Shown here piece after piece: positions 42,183 through 51,344 of a stretch of DNA of 64,000 nucleotides. The stretch's first letter is position 1, and the number at the start of each line of letters is the position of its first letter. A program made the translations under genes and the position numbers. The DNA is from Amycolatopsis vancoresmycina (GTDB taxonomy: Bacteria; Actinomycetota; Actinomycetes; Mycobacteriales; Pseudonocardiaceae): NCBI RefSeq assembly GCF_000716785.1, contig NZ_JNYY01000001.1, forward strand, positions 1,054,001 through 1,118,000, given 5' to 3'. Under the pieces are notes generated by a model. It was not told where the DNA came from. It saw only the letters and a list, made by a program, of their open reading frames with translations, and did no database searches.

Positions 42183-45100
42183 ATGGGCGAGCTGGACCGG
42201 CGGCAGGCGCTGCGGCTGCTGGGGGCGGGCGGCGCGGCGGCCGCGCTCGTGTCGGGCCTGCTGCCCGGGCTCGCGCGGGCCGCGGACGGCGGCCCGCCCG
42301 ACGCCGTCGCGGCGACCTACCTGCGCGTGCTGCTGCGGCACACGCGCTGGGCCGAGCAGCAGTTCGACCCGGCCACCGGCACCTATCCGCTGCGCGACTT
42401 CACCTTCGCCGTCGTGCTCGGCAACGCCGTGCTGCTGACCCGCGACGGCTACGACCCCGCGATCGCCGGCGTCGGCCGGGAAACCCTGCGCGACCACACG
42501 CTGGCCACGGTCCGCCGGTTCGCCGCGTCGAACCGGCTCGCCGGCGGCGCCGACTGGGGCCGCAAGCTGTTCTTCGACACGACCTTCCAGTCGTACTTCC
42601 TGCTCGCCGCCCGTCTGCTGTGGACGGACCTCGACGACGTCACGAGGCAGCACGTCGAGCGCATCACCACCGGCCAGGCCGCCTACACCACCGCCCTCGG
42701 CACCGGCGACGACCCCGATTCGGGCAGCTGGACGCCGAACGGCCTGCGCGGCGGCCACGTCGGGGACACCAAGCTGGAAGAGATGGGCGTCTACGCCCAG
42801 TCGCTCGCCCCCGCGCTCGCGTGGGCGCCCGCCGACCCGCGGGCGGGCGATTGGCGGGACGCGTTCGGGGCGTGGAGCCGCAACGAAGCCGGGCTGCTGG
42901 CCGCCGACCTGGCCAACCCGCGGCTCGTCGACGGCCGCCCGGTCAGCGCCAACACCGCGACGAACCTCTACGACACCTTCCTCGTCGAGAACCACGGTTC
43001 GTTCGGCCCGCACTACCAGGAAGAGCTCTGGCGCACGTCCGGCCGCAACGCGATGCACTTCCTCGCCGCCGGCACGCCGCTGCCCGAAGTGCTCACCGCG
43101 CAGCCGAACGGCGAACTGCTCTGGCGCACGATGCTGCTGATGACCAGCGACGCCGGTGAGCCGCTGATGCCGATGGTCGCCGACCGCGAGCACCTCTACG
43201 GCCGCGACGTCATCCCGCTGGCCTTCCGCGCCCAGGTGCTCGGCGACCGCTTCGCCGCCCACGCCGAAGCGCGGCTGGCCGCGCGGCTCGAGCCCTACCA
43301 GGCCTACGCCCCCGCCGACCGGATCACGAAGTTCTCGGGCGAGCCGAAGTACGAGCCGGAGGCCCGTGCCGAGCTCGCCATCAGCTACCTGCTGCACGAG
43401 TGGCGCGCGAACCACGGCGGGCCGGTCGTGCCGGTGAGCGACCGGGAGTTCGACGCCCACGCGGCCGGGGTGGCCGACTTCGGCGCCGGGCCGGGCCTGC
43501 TCGCCCACCGCTCCCCCGCCGCGTGGGCCGGCACGGTCAGCAAGCCCGGGTTCGTGAAGTTCGCCTGGCAGCCGCACCACGACGACTGGCTGTTCGTGCT
43601 CGGCGGCGCGAACCCGATGCTGCTGCCGTCCACGAACCTCGCAGTGCGCGAACGGCACGCCACGGCGTACGCGAAGATCCGCGACGGCTTCGACGGTACC
43701 GTCGGCGTCCTGCGTTTCGACACCGGGTACGCCGCTTTCGCCACCCTCCCGACCGGCGCCGCCGTGTACGCCAGCACGGGCGTCGCCGAGGGCGAAGGCG
43801 TGCTGAACGTCTACAACCTGACCATGCCCGGCGTGCCCGGACTCGACGGCGACCGCACCTACACCGCCGCCGAAGGCAGCGTCACCCTCAAGGCGCAGAC
43901 CCCGGGGGTCCGGACCGACGACGTCGTGTTCGCCCCGGTGACCGCCCGGCACGTCCGGATGATCGGCGTCCGGCCGGACCCGCAGTACGGCTATTCGCTG
44001 TGGGCCTTCGAGGTCCGCGACGGCGACGGGCCGGACCTCGCCCGCACCGGGACGGCGTCGGCGTCCTCGGCCACCGCGGGCAAGGAGGCGAAGTACGCCG
44101 TCGACGGCGACGCCACCACCCGCTGGGCAGTGTCCACATCGGACCGTCCGCGGGCGGACAGCTGGCTCGCCGTCGACCTGGGTGCCCCGCGGACGGTCGA
44201 CCGCGTCCGGCTGAGCTGGGAAGCGGCCGCCGGGCGCGGGTACCGCATCGAAACCTCGCCGGACGGCATGGCCTGGACGACCGCGGCGGCCTACCCGGTG
44301 CCCGCGCTCAGCAGCACGCAAGGCCGGCTGGACATCGACGGCCGCGCGGGGATCACCGTCGCGGGCCCGAACCCGCTCACCGTCACCGGCGACCGCGTCA
44401 CGCTCTCCGACGGCCCGCCCGCCCCCTTAGTCGCCGAGCTGTACCCCGGCCCCGCGCAGCCGAGCGGCCGGGTCCCGGCCGGAGCGGCCGAAGCCACCGT
44501 CACCGACGGCTTCCTCGTGCTGCTCAACCTCTCCGGCGCCGCGGCGAGCGGCACGGCGGTCCTGCCGGGAGACCGCGGCACCCGCCGGCTCTACCACGGC
44601 GAGCAGACCGTCACCCGGACCGGCACGGTGCTTTCCTACGCACTGGCCGCGGCGGAGGGCCGCATCGAGCCCCCGCGGTTCACCCTCAGCGGCCCCGCCG
44701 GGGTGACGGCAGTCGTCCGCGACGCGAGCCGGGTCGACCTGACCGCGCCGGCCGGGCTGCTGCCCGTGCTGGTCACCGTGACGCCGGAGGGCGGGCGCGC
44801 CCGACCGGTGCTGCTGCCGCCGCGCCGGACCGTGCCGGTCGTCTTCGGCGACGTCCGCCCGTATCCCCTGGCCGACCGCGCGCTCGGGCGGACCACCTTC
44901 CCCGCCGAGCCGCTGCCGCCGGGGATGTCCAGCCCGGCCGCGGCCGTCGACGACGACCCGGCGACGGCGTGGCGGCCGGGTCCCGGCGGCCGGATGGTGG
45001 TCGATCTCGGCGCGGTGACAGCGGTTTCCGCGGTCGAGCTGACCTGGACCCGTGGCCGGGTGCCCGCGGCCACCGTCGAACTCAGCGCCGACGGCGTCAC

Positions 45101-45200
45101 CTACACGGCCACCGGCACCGGACCGGCGCGGTACGTCGCCGTCCGCACGGCCTGGCGAAGCGGCGACGCGGGTCTCGTGCGGTTGTCCGTCCGGACTTGA
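42183..45200 (+). CDS. Tat-exported multidomain protein with discoidin domains (putative polysaccharide-active)
   Basis: 1005 residues. The N-terminus has a twin-arginine signal (LDRRQALRLLGAGGAAAALVSGLLPGLARA). Residues 40-410 look all-helical, like an (alpha/alpha) toroid, with conserved-looking NTATNLYDTFLVENHGSFGPHYQ. A beta-rich segment follows (450-610, YAKIRDGFDGTVGVLRF). An F5/8-type C (CBM32) domain lies at about 610-720 and a second discoidin-like part at 920-1005. I cannot assign a catalytic family. Position, operators and domains suggest a secreted glycan lyase or hydrolase. Start ATG 42183; the LacI gene follows after 81 bp. Confidence 0.7.
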   Translation: MGELDRRQALRLLGAGGAAAALVSGLLPGLARAADGGPPDAVAATYLRVLLRHTRWAEQQFDPATGTYPLRDFTFAVVLGNAVLLTRDGYDPAIAGVGRETLRDHTLATVRRFAASNRLAGGADWGRKLFFDTTFQSYFLLAARLLWTDLDDVTRQHVERITTGQAAYTTALGTGDDPDSGSWTPNGLRGGHVGDTKLEEMGVYAQSLAPALAWAPADPRAGDWRDAFGAWSRNEAGLLAADLANPRLVDGRPVSANTATNLYDTFLVENHGSFGPHYQEELWRTSGRNAMHFLAAGTPLPEVLTAQPNGELLWRTMLLMTSDAGEPLMPMVADREHLYGRDVIPLAFRAQVLGDRFAAHAEARLAARLEPYQAYAPADRITKFSGEPKYEPEARAELAISYLLHEWRANHGGPVVPVSDREFDAHAAGVADFGAGPGLLAHRSPAAWAGTVSKPGFVKFAWQPHHDDWLFVLGGANPMLLPSTNLAVRERHATAYAKIRDGFDGTVGVLRFDTGYAAFATLPTGAAVYASTGVAEGEGVLNVYNLTMPGVPGLDGDRTYTAAEGSVTLKAQTPGVRTDDVVFAPVTARHVRMIGVRPDPQYGYSLWAFEVRDGDGPDLARTGTASASSATAGKEAKYAVDGDATTRWAVSTSDRPRADSWLAVDLGAPRTVDRVRLSWEAAAGRGYRIETSPDGMAWTTAAAYPVPALSSTQGRLDIDGRAGITVAGPNPLTVTGDRVTLSDGPPAPLVAELYPGPAQPSGRVPAGAAEATVTDGFLVLLNLSGAAASGTAVLPGDRGTRRLYHGEQTVTRTGTVLSYALAAAEGRIEPPRFTLSGPAGVTAVVRDASRVDLTAPAGLLPVLVTVTPEGGRARPVLLPPRRTVPVVFGDVRPYPLADRALGRTTFPAEPLPPGMSSPAAAVDDDPATAWRPGPGGRMVVDLGAVTAVSAVELTWTRGRVPAATVELSADGVTYTATGTGPARYVAVRTAWRSGDAGLVRLSVRT

Positions 45201-45281
45201 TCGATCTCGGACCCCTCGCGCCGGGCCCGCGGGCGGGTACCTTGGCAGCACCGGGGTTCGCCACCCCGACCGGGAGGACGG

Positions 45282-46328
45282 ATGCGCGTCACGATCGCCG
45301 AAGTCGCCCGCCGCGCGCGGGTGAGCAAGACGACCGTGTCGCGGGTGCTCAACAACAAGGCCGACGTGGACGCCGCGACCGCGATCCGGGTGCGCGAGGT
45401 GATCGCCGCGACCGGGTACATCCCCAGCGCCGGCGCGGTCGGGCTGGCGCGCGGGGTGACGCGCACGGTCGGGATGCTGGTGCCCGGCCTGACCTGGCCG
45501 TGGATGGGCGAGGTCCTGCAGGGCGTGGCCGACGTCGTGGAGTCGAAGGGCTACGGCCTGCTGCTGTCCACCGCCAACCGCGGCCCCGACTCGCTGGAGG
45601 AGTTCTCGCGCCAGGTGTCGGCGAAGGCGTTCGACGGCCTGCTGCTGGTGGAACCGCCGGACGCGGTGCGGCACCTGCGCGTGCTGCACGACTCCGGGCT
45701 GCCGGTGGTGGTGATCGACGACCGCGGCCGCCGTCCCGCGTTCCCGTCGGTGGGCACGGACAACCGCCAGGGCGGCGCCACGGCGGCCCGGCACCTGCTG
45801 GAGACGGGCCGGACGCGCCTGGCCACCGTCACCGGGCCGCGCGACTTCGGCTGCACCGCCGACCGGCTCAACGGGTTCAACGAGGCCGTCCTGGACGCGG
45901 GCCTGACGCTCGACTCGCGGCTGATCATCGAAGGCGACTTCACGAGCGAAAGCGGGGAGGCCGCGATCCTCCAGCTGCTGCACTCCGGCCCGGAGTTCGA
46001 CGCCGTCTTCGCGCACAACGACCTCACCGCGGCGGGCGTGCTGGCCGGCCTCCGCAAGTCCGGCCGGTCGGTGCCGGGGGACGTCGCCGTGGTCGGCTTC
46101 GACGACATCCCCCTGGCCGCGCACACCCAGCCGCCGCTCACCACGATCCGCCAGCCGCTGCGGCAGATGGGCGAGACGGCGGCCGGGCAGCTGCTCGACC
46201 GGCTCGCCGGCGCGCCGTCGCCGGAGAGCCCGGTGATCGTCCCGACCTCCCTGGTGGTCCGGGAGTCGACTCAGGAAACGGTCAGCGCCCCCGAGAGCGG
46301 GACGTTGCGCGAGGAATCGCCGACGTAG
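45282..46328 (+). CDS. LacI-family regulator with C-terminal extension
   Basis: 348 residues. The ATG at 45282 follows GGGAGG with 4 nt spacing. HTH: TIAEVARRARVSKTTVSRVLNNK; effector domain ends at the usual PTSLVVRES, then about 19 extra residues run into the convergent GH3 gene, giving a 58-bp overlap. It sits between the discoidin gene and the GH3/GH16 operon and is the natural candidate for the operators at 42076, 42152 and 51125. Confidence 0.87.
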   Translation: MRVTIAEVARRARVSKTTVSRVLNNKADVDAATAIRVREVIAATGYIPSAGAVGLARGVTRTVGMLVPGLTWPWMGEVLQGVADVVESKGYGLLLSTANRGPDSLEEFSRQVSAKAFDGLLLVEPPDAVRHLRVLHDSGLPVVVIDDRGRRPAFPSVGTDNRQGGATAARHLLETGRTRLATVTGPRDFGCTADRLNGFNEAVLDAGLTLDSRLIIEGDFTSESGEAAILQLLHSGPEFDAVFAHNDLTAAGVLAGLRKSGRSVPGDVAVVGFDDIPLAAHTQPPLTTIRQPLRQMGETAAGQLLDRLAGAPSPESPVIVPTSLVVRESTQETVSAPESGTLREESPT

Positions 46329-49192
46329 ACGCGGTACTGGCCCGCGTTCGCCGTCCACGCGCCGCTCCAGTGCGCCAGGTCCCGCGGGGTGAGCGGGAAC
46401 GACACCTGAGCGCTCTGCCCGGGGTTCAGCTGCACCTTCTTGAACCCCTTCAGCTGCTTCGGCGGCTCGCCGTTGGCGGCCGGCTGGCCGACGTACAGCT
46501 GGACGACGTCCGCGCCCGCCCGGGTGCCGGTGTTGGTCACCGTCGCCGTCACCGTCGCGGCGCCGTTCGTGCCCTGCGGCGTGACGACCAGGTTCGAGAA
46601 CCCGAACGTCGTGTACGACAGGCCGAAGCCGAACGGGAACAGCGGTTCGAGGTTGCGGCTGTCGTACCAGCGGTAGCCGACGTTGAGCCCCTCCGAGTAC
46701 TCGATCCGGTCGTTCGCGCCCGGGAACTGCTGGACGTTCGCCGTCGGCAGGTCGGCGAGCTGCTTCGGGAAGCTGACCGGCAGCTTGCCCGACGGGTTGA
46801 CGTCGCCGTAGAGCAGCGACGCGATCGCGTTCCCGTTCTCCTGGCCCGGGTACCAGCCCTCGAGCACCGCCGCGACCTTGCCCAGCCACGGCATGGTGAC
46901 CGCCGAACCGGTGTTGAGCACGACGACCGTGCGCGGGTTGGCCGAGGCGACGGCGTCGATCAGCTCGTTCTGCTGGTGCTGCAGGTCGATGCTGTCGAGG
47001 TCCTGGGTCTCGGACTCGCCGTAGCTGGCGAACACGACGGCGACGTCGGCGGCTTTCGCGGCGGCCACCGCACCGGGGATGTCCGGCGTCTGCACGTGCT
47101 CACCGGCGCCGTCCACATAGGACACGGTGACGCCGGAGCCGGCCCGCGCCCTGATGCCGTTGATCGGGTTCACCGACGCCGGCGACGGGTTGACCTTGGC
47201 GCTGCCGCCGCCGATGTTCTGTGGGTCGATGGCGTCCCCGCCGGACAGGGCGATGGACTTGACCGACGAGCCCAGGGGCAGCACGCCGGTGTTCTTCAGC
47301 AGCACCGCCCCGGCCGCGGCGACGTCCCGGGCGGTGGCGACGTTGGCCGCGTTCGTCACGACGGACTGCGGGGTGCCCCGGCGGGCCCGGTCGAAGACGC
47401 CGAACCGGAACAGCTGGGTCAGCACCCGCCGGACCATGTCGTCGACGCGCGCCTGCGTGACCTCGCCGCGGGCAACCGCGTCGAGCAGGCCCTGGCCGAA
47501 GAACGCGCCGCCGGGCAGCTCCATGTCGAGGCCGCCGTTGGCCAGCTGCCGGGCGCCGCCGGTGGCCGAGCCCCAGTCCGAGCCGACGAACCCGCCCCAC
47601 CCGGCGTCCTGCTTGATCGCCTGCGTCAGCACGCCGGCGCTCTGGCAGGCCGGGACGCCGTTGATCTGGTTGTAGGCGCACATCATCGACGCGACCTGGC
47701 CCTGGCTCGCCACCTGCTGGAAGGCCGGCAGGTAGAGCTCGTGCAGGGTCCGGTCGTCGATGATGACGTTGTCCGACGGGGTCCCGCGTGACGCACCGGC
47801 CTCGACGTTGTAGGCGGCCGCGTGCTTGGCCTGCGCCATCACGCCCTGGCTCTGGATGCCCTGGATGGTCGCGGTCCCGGCCGCCCCGGCGAGGTACGGG
47901 TCTTCGGCGTAGGTCTCGAAGTTGCGCCCCCACCGCGGGTCGCGGACCAGGTTGATCGTCGGGCCGAGGGCGATGTCGACGCCCTTGCCGGCGAACTCGG
48001 CACCCATCGCGCTGCCGTACCGGTTCAGCAGCGCGGTGTCCCAGGTCGCGGCGGCCGTCACCGGCGCCGGGAACTGGGTGACGCCGTCGAGGCCGTCACC
48101 GACCCCGGCCGGGCCGTCCTGCAGGCCGAGCGCCGGGATGCACAGCTCGGGCACGGCGTCGGTGTTGCCGATGTACGGCCCCGTGGCGCCGTTGCCGTGC
48201 AGCACCTTGACCTTCTGCTGCGGGCTCATGACGGCCATCAGCTGGTTCACCCGGTCGGCGACCGGTGCGGTCGACCCCACCCACGGGCAGCCCCCCGGGT
48301 TGGTCGGGGTGGTCGTCGGCGGGGCGCTGTCGGAGGTGTGCACCGCGAATTCCCACAGCGAGACGCCCCACTGGGTGGCCCGCGCGGTGGCGGTCAGCCG
48401 GACGTACCGCGCGGTCCCGGACACCGCCGGGTGCTCGGTCCCGCCGGTCCCCGCCACGGTCGCGGCGGTGGTCCACGTCGAGCCGTCGGCCGATAGCTCG
48501 ATCCGGTACGCGCTCGCGTAGGCCGTCTCCCACGTCAGGTCGACGCCGCAGACGGGACGCGCGCTGCCCAGGTCGACCTGGATCGACTGCGGGTCGGCGG
48601 CCAGGCTCGACCACCGCGTCCCGAGGTCGCCGTCGAAGGCCGCCGACGCCGGGAACGCGTCCGACTGGACGCTGGACGCCGTCGCCGGCTGCCGCAGGGC
48701 CGCGTTCGCGCTGCCGCACGCCTGCGCCGAGCCGTCACCGAAGACCTGGAACTCCCAGAGCGAGACGCCCCACTGGGTGGCCCGCGCGGTGGTGGTCAGC
48801 CGGACGTACCGGCCGCTGCCGGACACCGGCAGCGTCTGCGTGCCGCCGGTGCCGGTCGTCGTCGAGTACACAGTGGACCATTGGCTGCCGTCGGCGGACG
48901 CCTGGATGGTGAACGCCCGCGCGTAGGCGGCCTCCCACTGGAGCACGACCTGGTTCAGCGTGTGCGCCGCACCGAGGTCGACCTGCAGCGTCTGCGGGTC
49001 CGAGGCCTGGCTCGACCAGCGCGTCCCGGGGTCGCCGTCCACCGCCGCGGACGCCGGGAAGGCGGCGCTCTCGGTGGAGGACGCGGTCACGGCGTGCCCC
49101 TGCGACAGCAGCGTGGGGGCCGCCTGGGCGATGAACGGCGGGACGGCGAGCAACGCCACCGTGACCGCGGCACCGAGGGCGAGCCGCTTCAC
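46271..49192 (-). CDS. Secreted GH3 beta-glucosidase with two N-terminal CBM32 domains
   Basis: 973 residues. Signal peptide to about residue 25, then two F5/8-type C domains (28-152 and 160-287), a Thr/Pro linker and a GH3 catalytic part with nucleophile Asp in GFVGSDWG (D539) and KHAAAYNVE. A fibronectin-III-like end follows. The start is GTG 49192, overlapping the GH16 stop (GTGA). A much longer in-frame opening to 50341 is the antisense frame of the GH16 gene and is not used. It likely releases glucose from beta-glucan oligosaccharides made by the GH16 partner. Confidence 0.87.
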   Translation of the reverse strand: MKRLALGAAVTVALLAVPPFIAQAAPTLLSQGHAVTASSTESAAFPASAAVDGDPGTRWSSQASDPQTLQVDLGAAHTLNQVVLQWEAAYARAFTIQASADGSQWSTVYSTTTGTGGTQTLPVSGSGRYVRLTTTARATQWGVSLWEFQVFGDGSAQACGSANAALRQPATASSVQSDAFPASAAFDGDLGTRWSSLAADPQSIQVDLGSARPVCGVDLTWETAYASAYRIELSADGSTWTTAATVAGTGGTEHPAVSGTARYVRLTATARATQWGVSLWEFAVHTSDSAPPTTTPTNPGGCPWVGSTAPVADRVNQLMAVMSPQQKVKVLHGNGATGPYIGNTDAVPELCIPALGLQDGPAGVGDGLDGVTQFPAPVTAAATWDTALLNRYGSAMGAEFAGKGVDIALGPTINLVRDPRWGRNFETYAEDPYLAGAAGTATIQGIQSQGVMAQAKHAAAYNVEAGASRGTPSDNVIIDDRTLHELYLPAFQQVASQGQVASMMCAYNQINGVPACQSAGVLTQAIKQDAGWGGFVGSDWGSATGGARQLANGGLDMELPGGAFFGQGLLDAVARGEVTQARVDDMVRRVLTQLFRFGVFDRARRGTPQSVVTNAANVATARDVAAAGAVLLKNTGVLPLGSSVKSIALSGGDAIDPQNIGGGSAKVNPSPASVNPINGIRARAGSGVTVSYVDGAGEHVQTPDIPGAVAAAKAADVAVVFASYGESETQDLDSIDLQHQQNELIDAVASANPRTVVVLNTGSAVTMPWLGKVAAVLEGWYPGQENGNAIASLLYGDVNPSGKLPVSFPKQLADLPTANVQQFPGANDRIEYSEGLNVGYRWYDSRNLEPLFPFGFGLSYTTFGFSNLVVTPQGTNGAATVTATVTNTGTRAGADVVQLYVGQPAANGEPPKQLKGFKKVQLNPGQSAQVSFPLTPRDLAHWSGAWTANAGQYRVYVGDSSRNVPLSGALTVS

Positions 49193-50892
49193 TGGTACAC
49201 CCGCACGTAGTCGATCACCATGTCCTGCGGCAGGACGGTCCCGGCGCCCGGCGGACCGGGGAAGTCGCCGCCGATGGCGTTGTTGAGGATCAGGAAGAAC
49301 GGGTGGTCGTACACCCACGGGCCGCGCGTGCTCTCGACCGTGTCGCGGTTGATCGTCTCGAAGGCGTTCCCGTCCACGGAGAAGGTCATGTGCGAGGCGT
49401 CCCAGTCGAGACCGAACTTGTGGAACCCGGCCGAGACGTCCTGGCCGAGGTCGAGCGGGGCGCCGATGCCGCCGGCGCCGTTGTAGGCCGGGGCGTGGAT
49501 GGTCGAGTAGGCCAGGTTCGGCGACTTGCCGACGTGTTCCATGATGTCGATCTCGCCGCAGTTCGGCCACGGCGTGCCGCTGAAGAAGTTGGCGCCCAGC
49601 AGCCAGAACGCGGGCCACAGCCCCTGGGTCCCGGACACCTTGATGTTCGCCTCGACGTGGCCGTAGGTGAAGCTGAACTTGCCGGCCGTGTTGATCCGGC
49701 CGGAGGTGTACTGGCAGGTCGTGCTGCCGCTGACCGGGTCGCGCGGGCAGGCGCTGCCCGGCGTCGCTTCCCGGCGGACCTGGATGACGAGGTTGCCGCG
49801 GCCGTCCTGCTTGGCGTTGTTGTTGTTCGTGTAGTACTCGAGTTCGTTGTTCACGCCGGGCCCGGTCTCGGCCGTCCACTTGCTCGCGTCGGGGGCCGCG
49901 CCCGCGGCGCCGTTGAACTCGTCGCTCCAGACCAGCGTGCCGGGGAAGTGCGGGGCGGGTGGCGCGGGCGGCGGCTGGGTCGGGTTGCCGCCGGTGCCGT
50001 AGACGTCGAAGCCCCACAGCGAGTAGCCGTAGCCGTTGGAGCGGGCGGTGCCGTACATCCGGACGTACCGGCCGGAACCGTTGACCGTCAGCGTCTCCTT
50101 GAAGCCCTTGCCCGTGGTGGTCGAGTAGAGCGTGGTCCAGTTCGCGTTGTCGTTCGACACCTGGATCTGGTACGCGACCGCGTAGGCCGGGTCCCACTGC
50201 AGGACCACCTGGTGGACCGCCGCCGTCGCGCCGAGGTCGACGGTGAGCCAGCCCGGGTCGACCCAGCCGGTGGTCGCGCTGGTCGCCCAGCGCGTGGCCG
50301 GGTCGTGGTCGAACGCCTTGGCCGGGACGCAGCCGGGGCACGCGCCGTCGTCCTGGTACGAGGACGCCGTGCCGGGCTTGCCGTAGGACAGCAGGACGTC
50401 ACCGGGCTGCGTGCTGCCGCCGCCGTAGACCTGGAACTCCCAGAGCGAGTAGCCGTACTGGGTGGCCCGCTGGGTGCCGGTCAGCCGGACGTACCGGCCA
50501 CTGCCGGTGACGTTCAGGGTCTGCGTGCCGCCGGTGCCGGTCGTGGTCGAGTAGAGGGTGGTCCAGGTGGCACCGTCGGCGGACGCCTGGAGCGTGAACG
50601 CCTTGGCGTAGGCGGCTTCCCAGCTCAGCACGACCTGCGTCAGCTGCTGGGCCGAGCCGAGGTCGACCTGGAGGTACTGCGGATCGCTGAAGCCGCTCGA
50701 CCAGCGCGTGCCGGGGTCGCCGTCGACGGCGGCCGAGGCTGGGAAGGCGGCGGATTCCGCCGAGGACGCCGTCACCGGGCGGCCTTGGGAGAGCAGGACG
50801 GGCGCGGCCTGGGCGGCCGGCGGGGTGAGCAGGGCGGCCAGGATCAGGACGAGGACGGCGAGAACCCGGGTTCCCGTCATGCGGCGTTGCAT
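49189..50892 (-). CDS. Secreted GH16 beta-glucanase with two N-terminal CBM32 domains
   Basis: 567 residues. Signal peptide to about residue 29. Two discoidin/CBM32 domains (31-158 and 165-300), a Pro-rich linker (303-315) and a GH16 domain with GEIDIMEHVG, nucleophile E447 and acid/base E452. The family cleaves beta-1,3 or mixed beta-1,3/1,4 glucans such as laminarin. The ATG at 50892 follows GGAGG with 5 nt spacing. It is first in an operon with the GH3 gene and has a near-consensus promoter. Confidence 0.88.
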   Translation of the reverse strand: MQRRMTGTRVLAVLVLILAALLTPPAAQAAPVLLSQGRPVTASSAESAAFPASAAVDGDPGTRWSSGFSDPQYLQVDLGSAQQLTQVVLSWEAAYAKAFTLQASADGATWTTLYSTTTGTGGTQTLNVTGSGRYVRLTGTQRATQYGYSLWEFQVYGGGSTQPGDVLLSYGKPGTASSYQDDGACPGCVPAKAFDHDPATRWATSATTGWVDPGWLTVDLGATAAVHQVVLQWDPAYAVAYQIQVSNDNANWTTLYSTTTGKGFKETLTVNGSGRYVRMYGTARSNGYGYSLWGFDVYGTGGNPTQPPPAPPAPHFPGTLVWSDEFNGAAGAAPDASKWTAETGPGVNNELEYYTNNNNAKQDGRGNLVIQVRREATPGSACPRDPVSGSTTCQYTSGRINTAGKFSFTYGHVEANIKVSGTQGLWPAFWLLGANFFSGTPWPNCGEIDIMEHVGKSPNLAYSTIHAPAYNGAGGIGAPLDLGQDVSAGFHKFGLDWDASHMTFSVDGNAFETINRDTVESTRGPWVYDHPFFLILNNAIGGDFPGPPGAGTVLPQDMVIDYVRVYQ

Positions 50893-50913
50893 GGGCACCT
50901 CCACGGCGAACCG

Positions 50914-50940
50914 GCGCCGGGGCGGCCTTTGCCCCGGCGC
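50914..50940 (-). other. Leader hairpin upstream of the GH16 start
   Basis: Perfect 10-bp stem GCGCCGGGGC (50914-50923) with GCCCCGGCGC (50931-50940) and 7-nt loop, 22 nt before the GH16 ATG within the 5' leader. It may stabilise the mRNA or end read-through; no regulator is evident. Confidence 0.4.
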
Positions 50941-51005
50941 GGATCGGCTCACGTGGTCTCCGGCGCGGGTGTGGGTCCCGGCCGTCGGCACGCTCTTAGT
51001 TCAAG

Positions 51006-51034
51006 ATATAAATAAAGAGCCGTAAAATGTCAAC
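51006..51034 (-). promoter_or_regulatory. Promoter of the GH16-GH3 operon
   Basis: TTGACA (51034-51029) and TATATC (51011-51006) on the minus strand are 17 nt apart, within the most AT-rich stretch of the window. The leader is about 105 nt. The perfect -35 suggests strong expression when not repressed. Confidence 0.6.
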
Positions 51035-51082
51035 GGCCCCGGGCCGGACACTGGTCCGGGAGAACGAATCCGCCGTGGGTCC

Positions 51083-51112
51083 TTGACGCAGGCGAACTTC
51101 GCGCTGTTAACT
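51083..51112 (+). promoter_or_regulatory. Promoter of the beta-helix protein gene
   Basis: TTGACG (51083-51088) and TTAACT (51107-51112) are 18 nt apart, which predicts transcription start near 51119 and a 225-nt leader. Confidence 0.4.
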
Positions 51113-51124
51113 GCGGACTCACCG

Positions 51125-51140
51125 ACGGAACCGGTTCCGT
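51125..51140. promoter_or_regulatory. 16-bp perfect palindrome, probable LacI-type operator
   Basis: ACGGAACCGGTTCCGT is a perfect palindrome with the central CG of LacI-family sites. It lies just after the predicted start point of the beta-helix gene. The other sequence between 51141 and 51344 shows nothing clear. Confidence 0.6.
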
Positions 51141-51344
51141 GACCGCCACCGGGACGGCTCCGCCGCGACCAGCACCTTTCGGGCTGGCCGGTTCGCGCTC
51201 ACCCCTGCTCCGGTACCGCTCCTCCGGCTCACGGCGCCGGACGGGGTGCCGGGCGCGAACCCGCCGCACCACCCGATGCCGGCGCGAGCTGTGGGGCTCC
51301 GCCGGTCCGCTTTCGCACGTCCTCCCCCGATCACAGGCAGGCTC

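Noticed and set aside
49193..50341. Upstream extension of the GH3 gene to 50341
   Set aside because: The extension is a second frame of the GH16 gene; the GTG at 49192 opens directly on a signal peptide and overlaps the GH16 stop.
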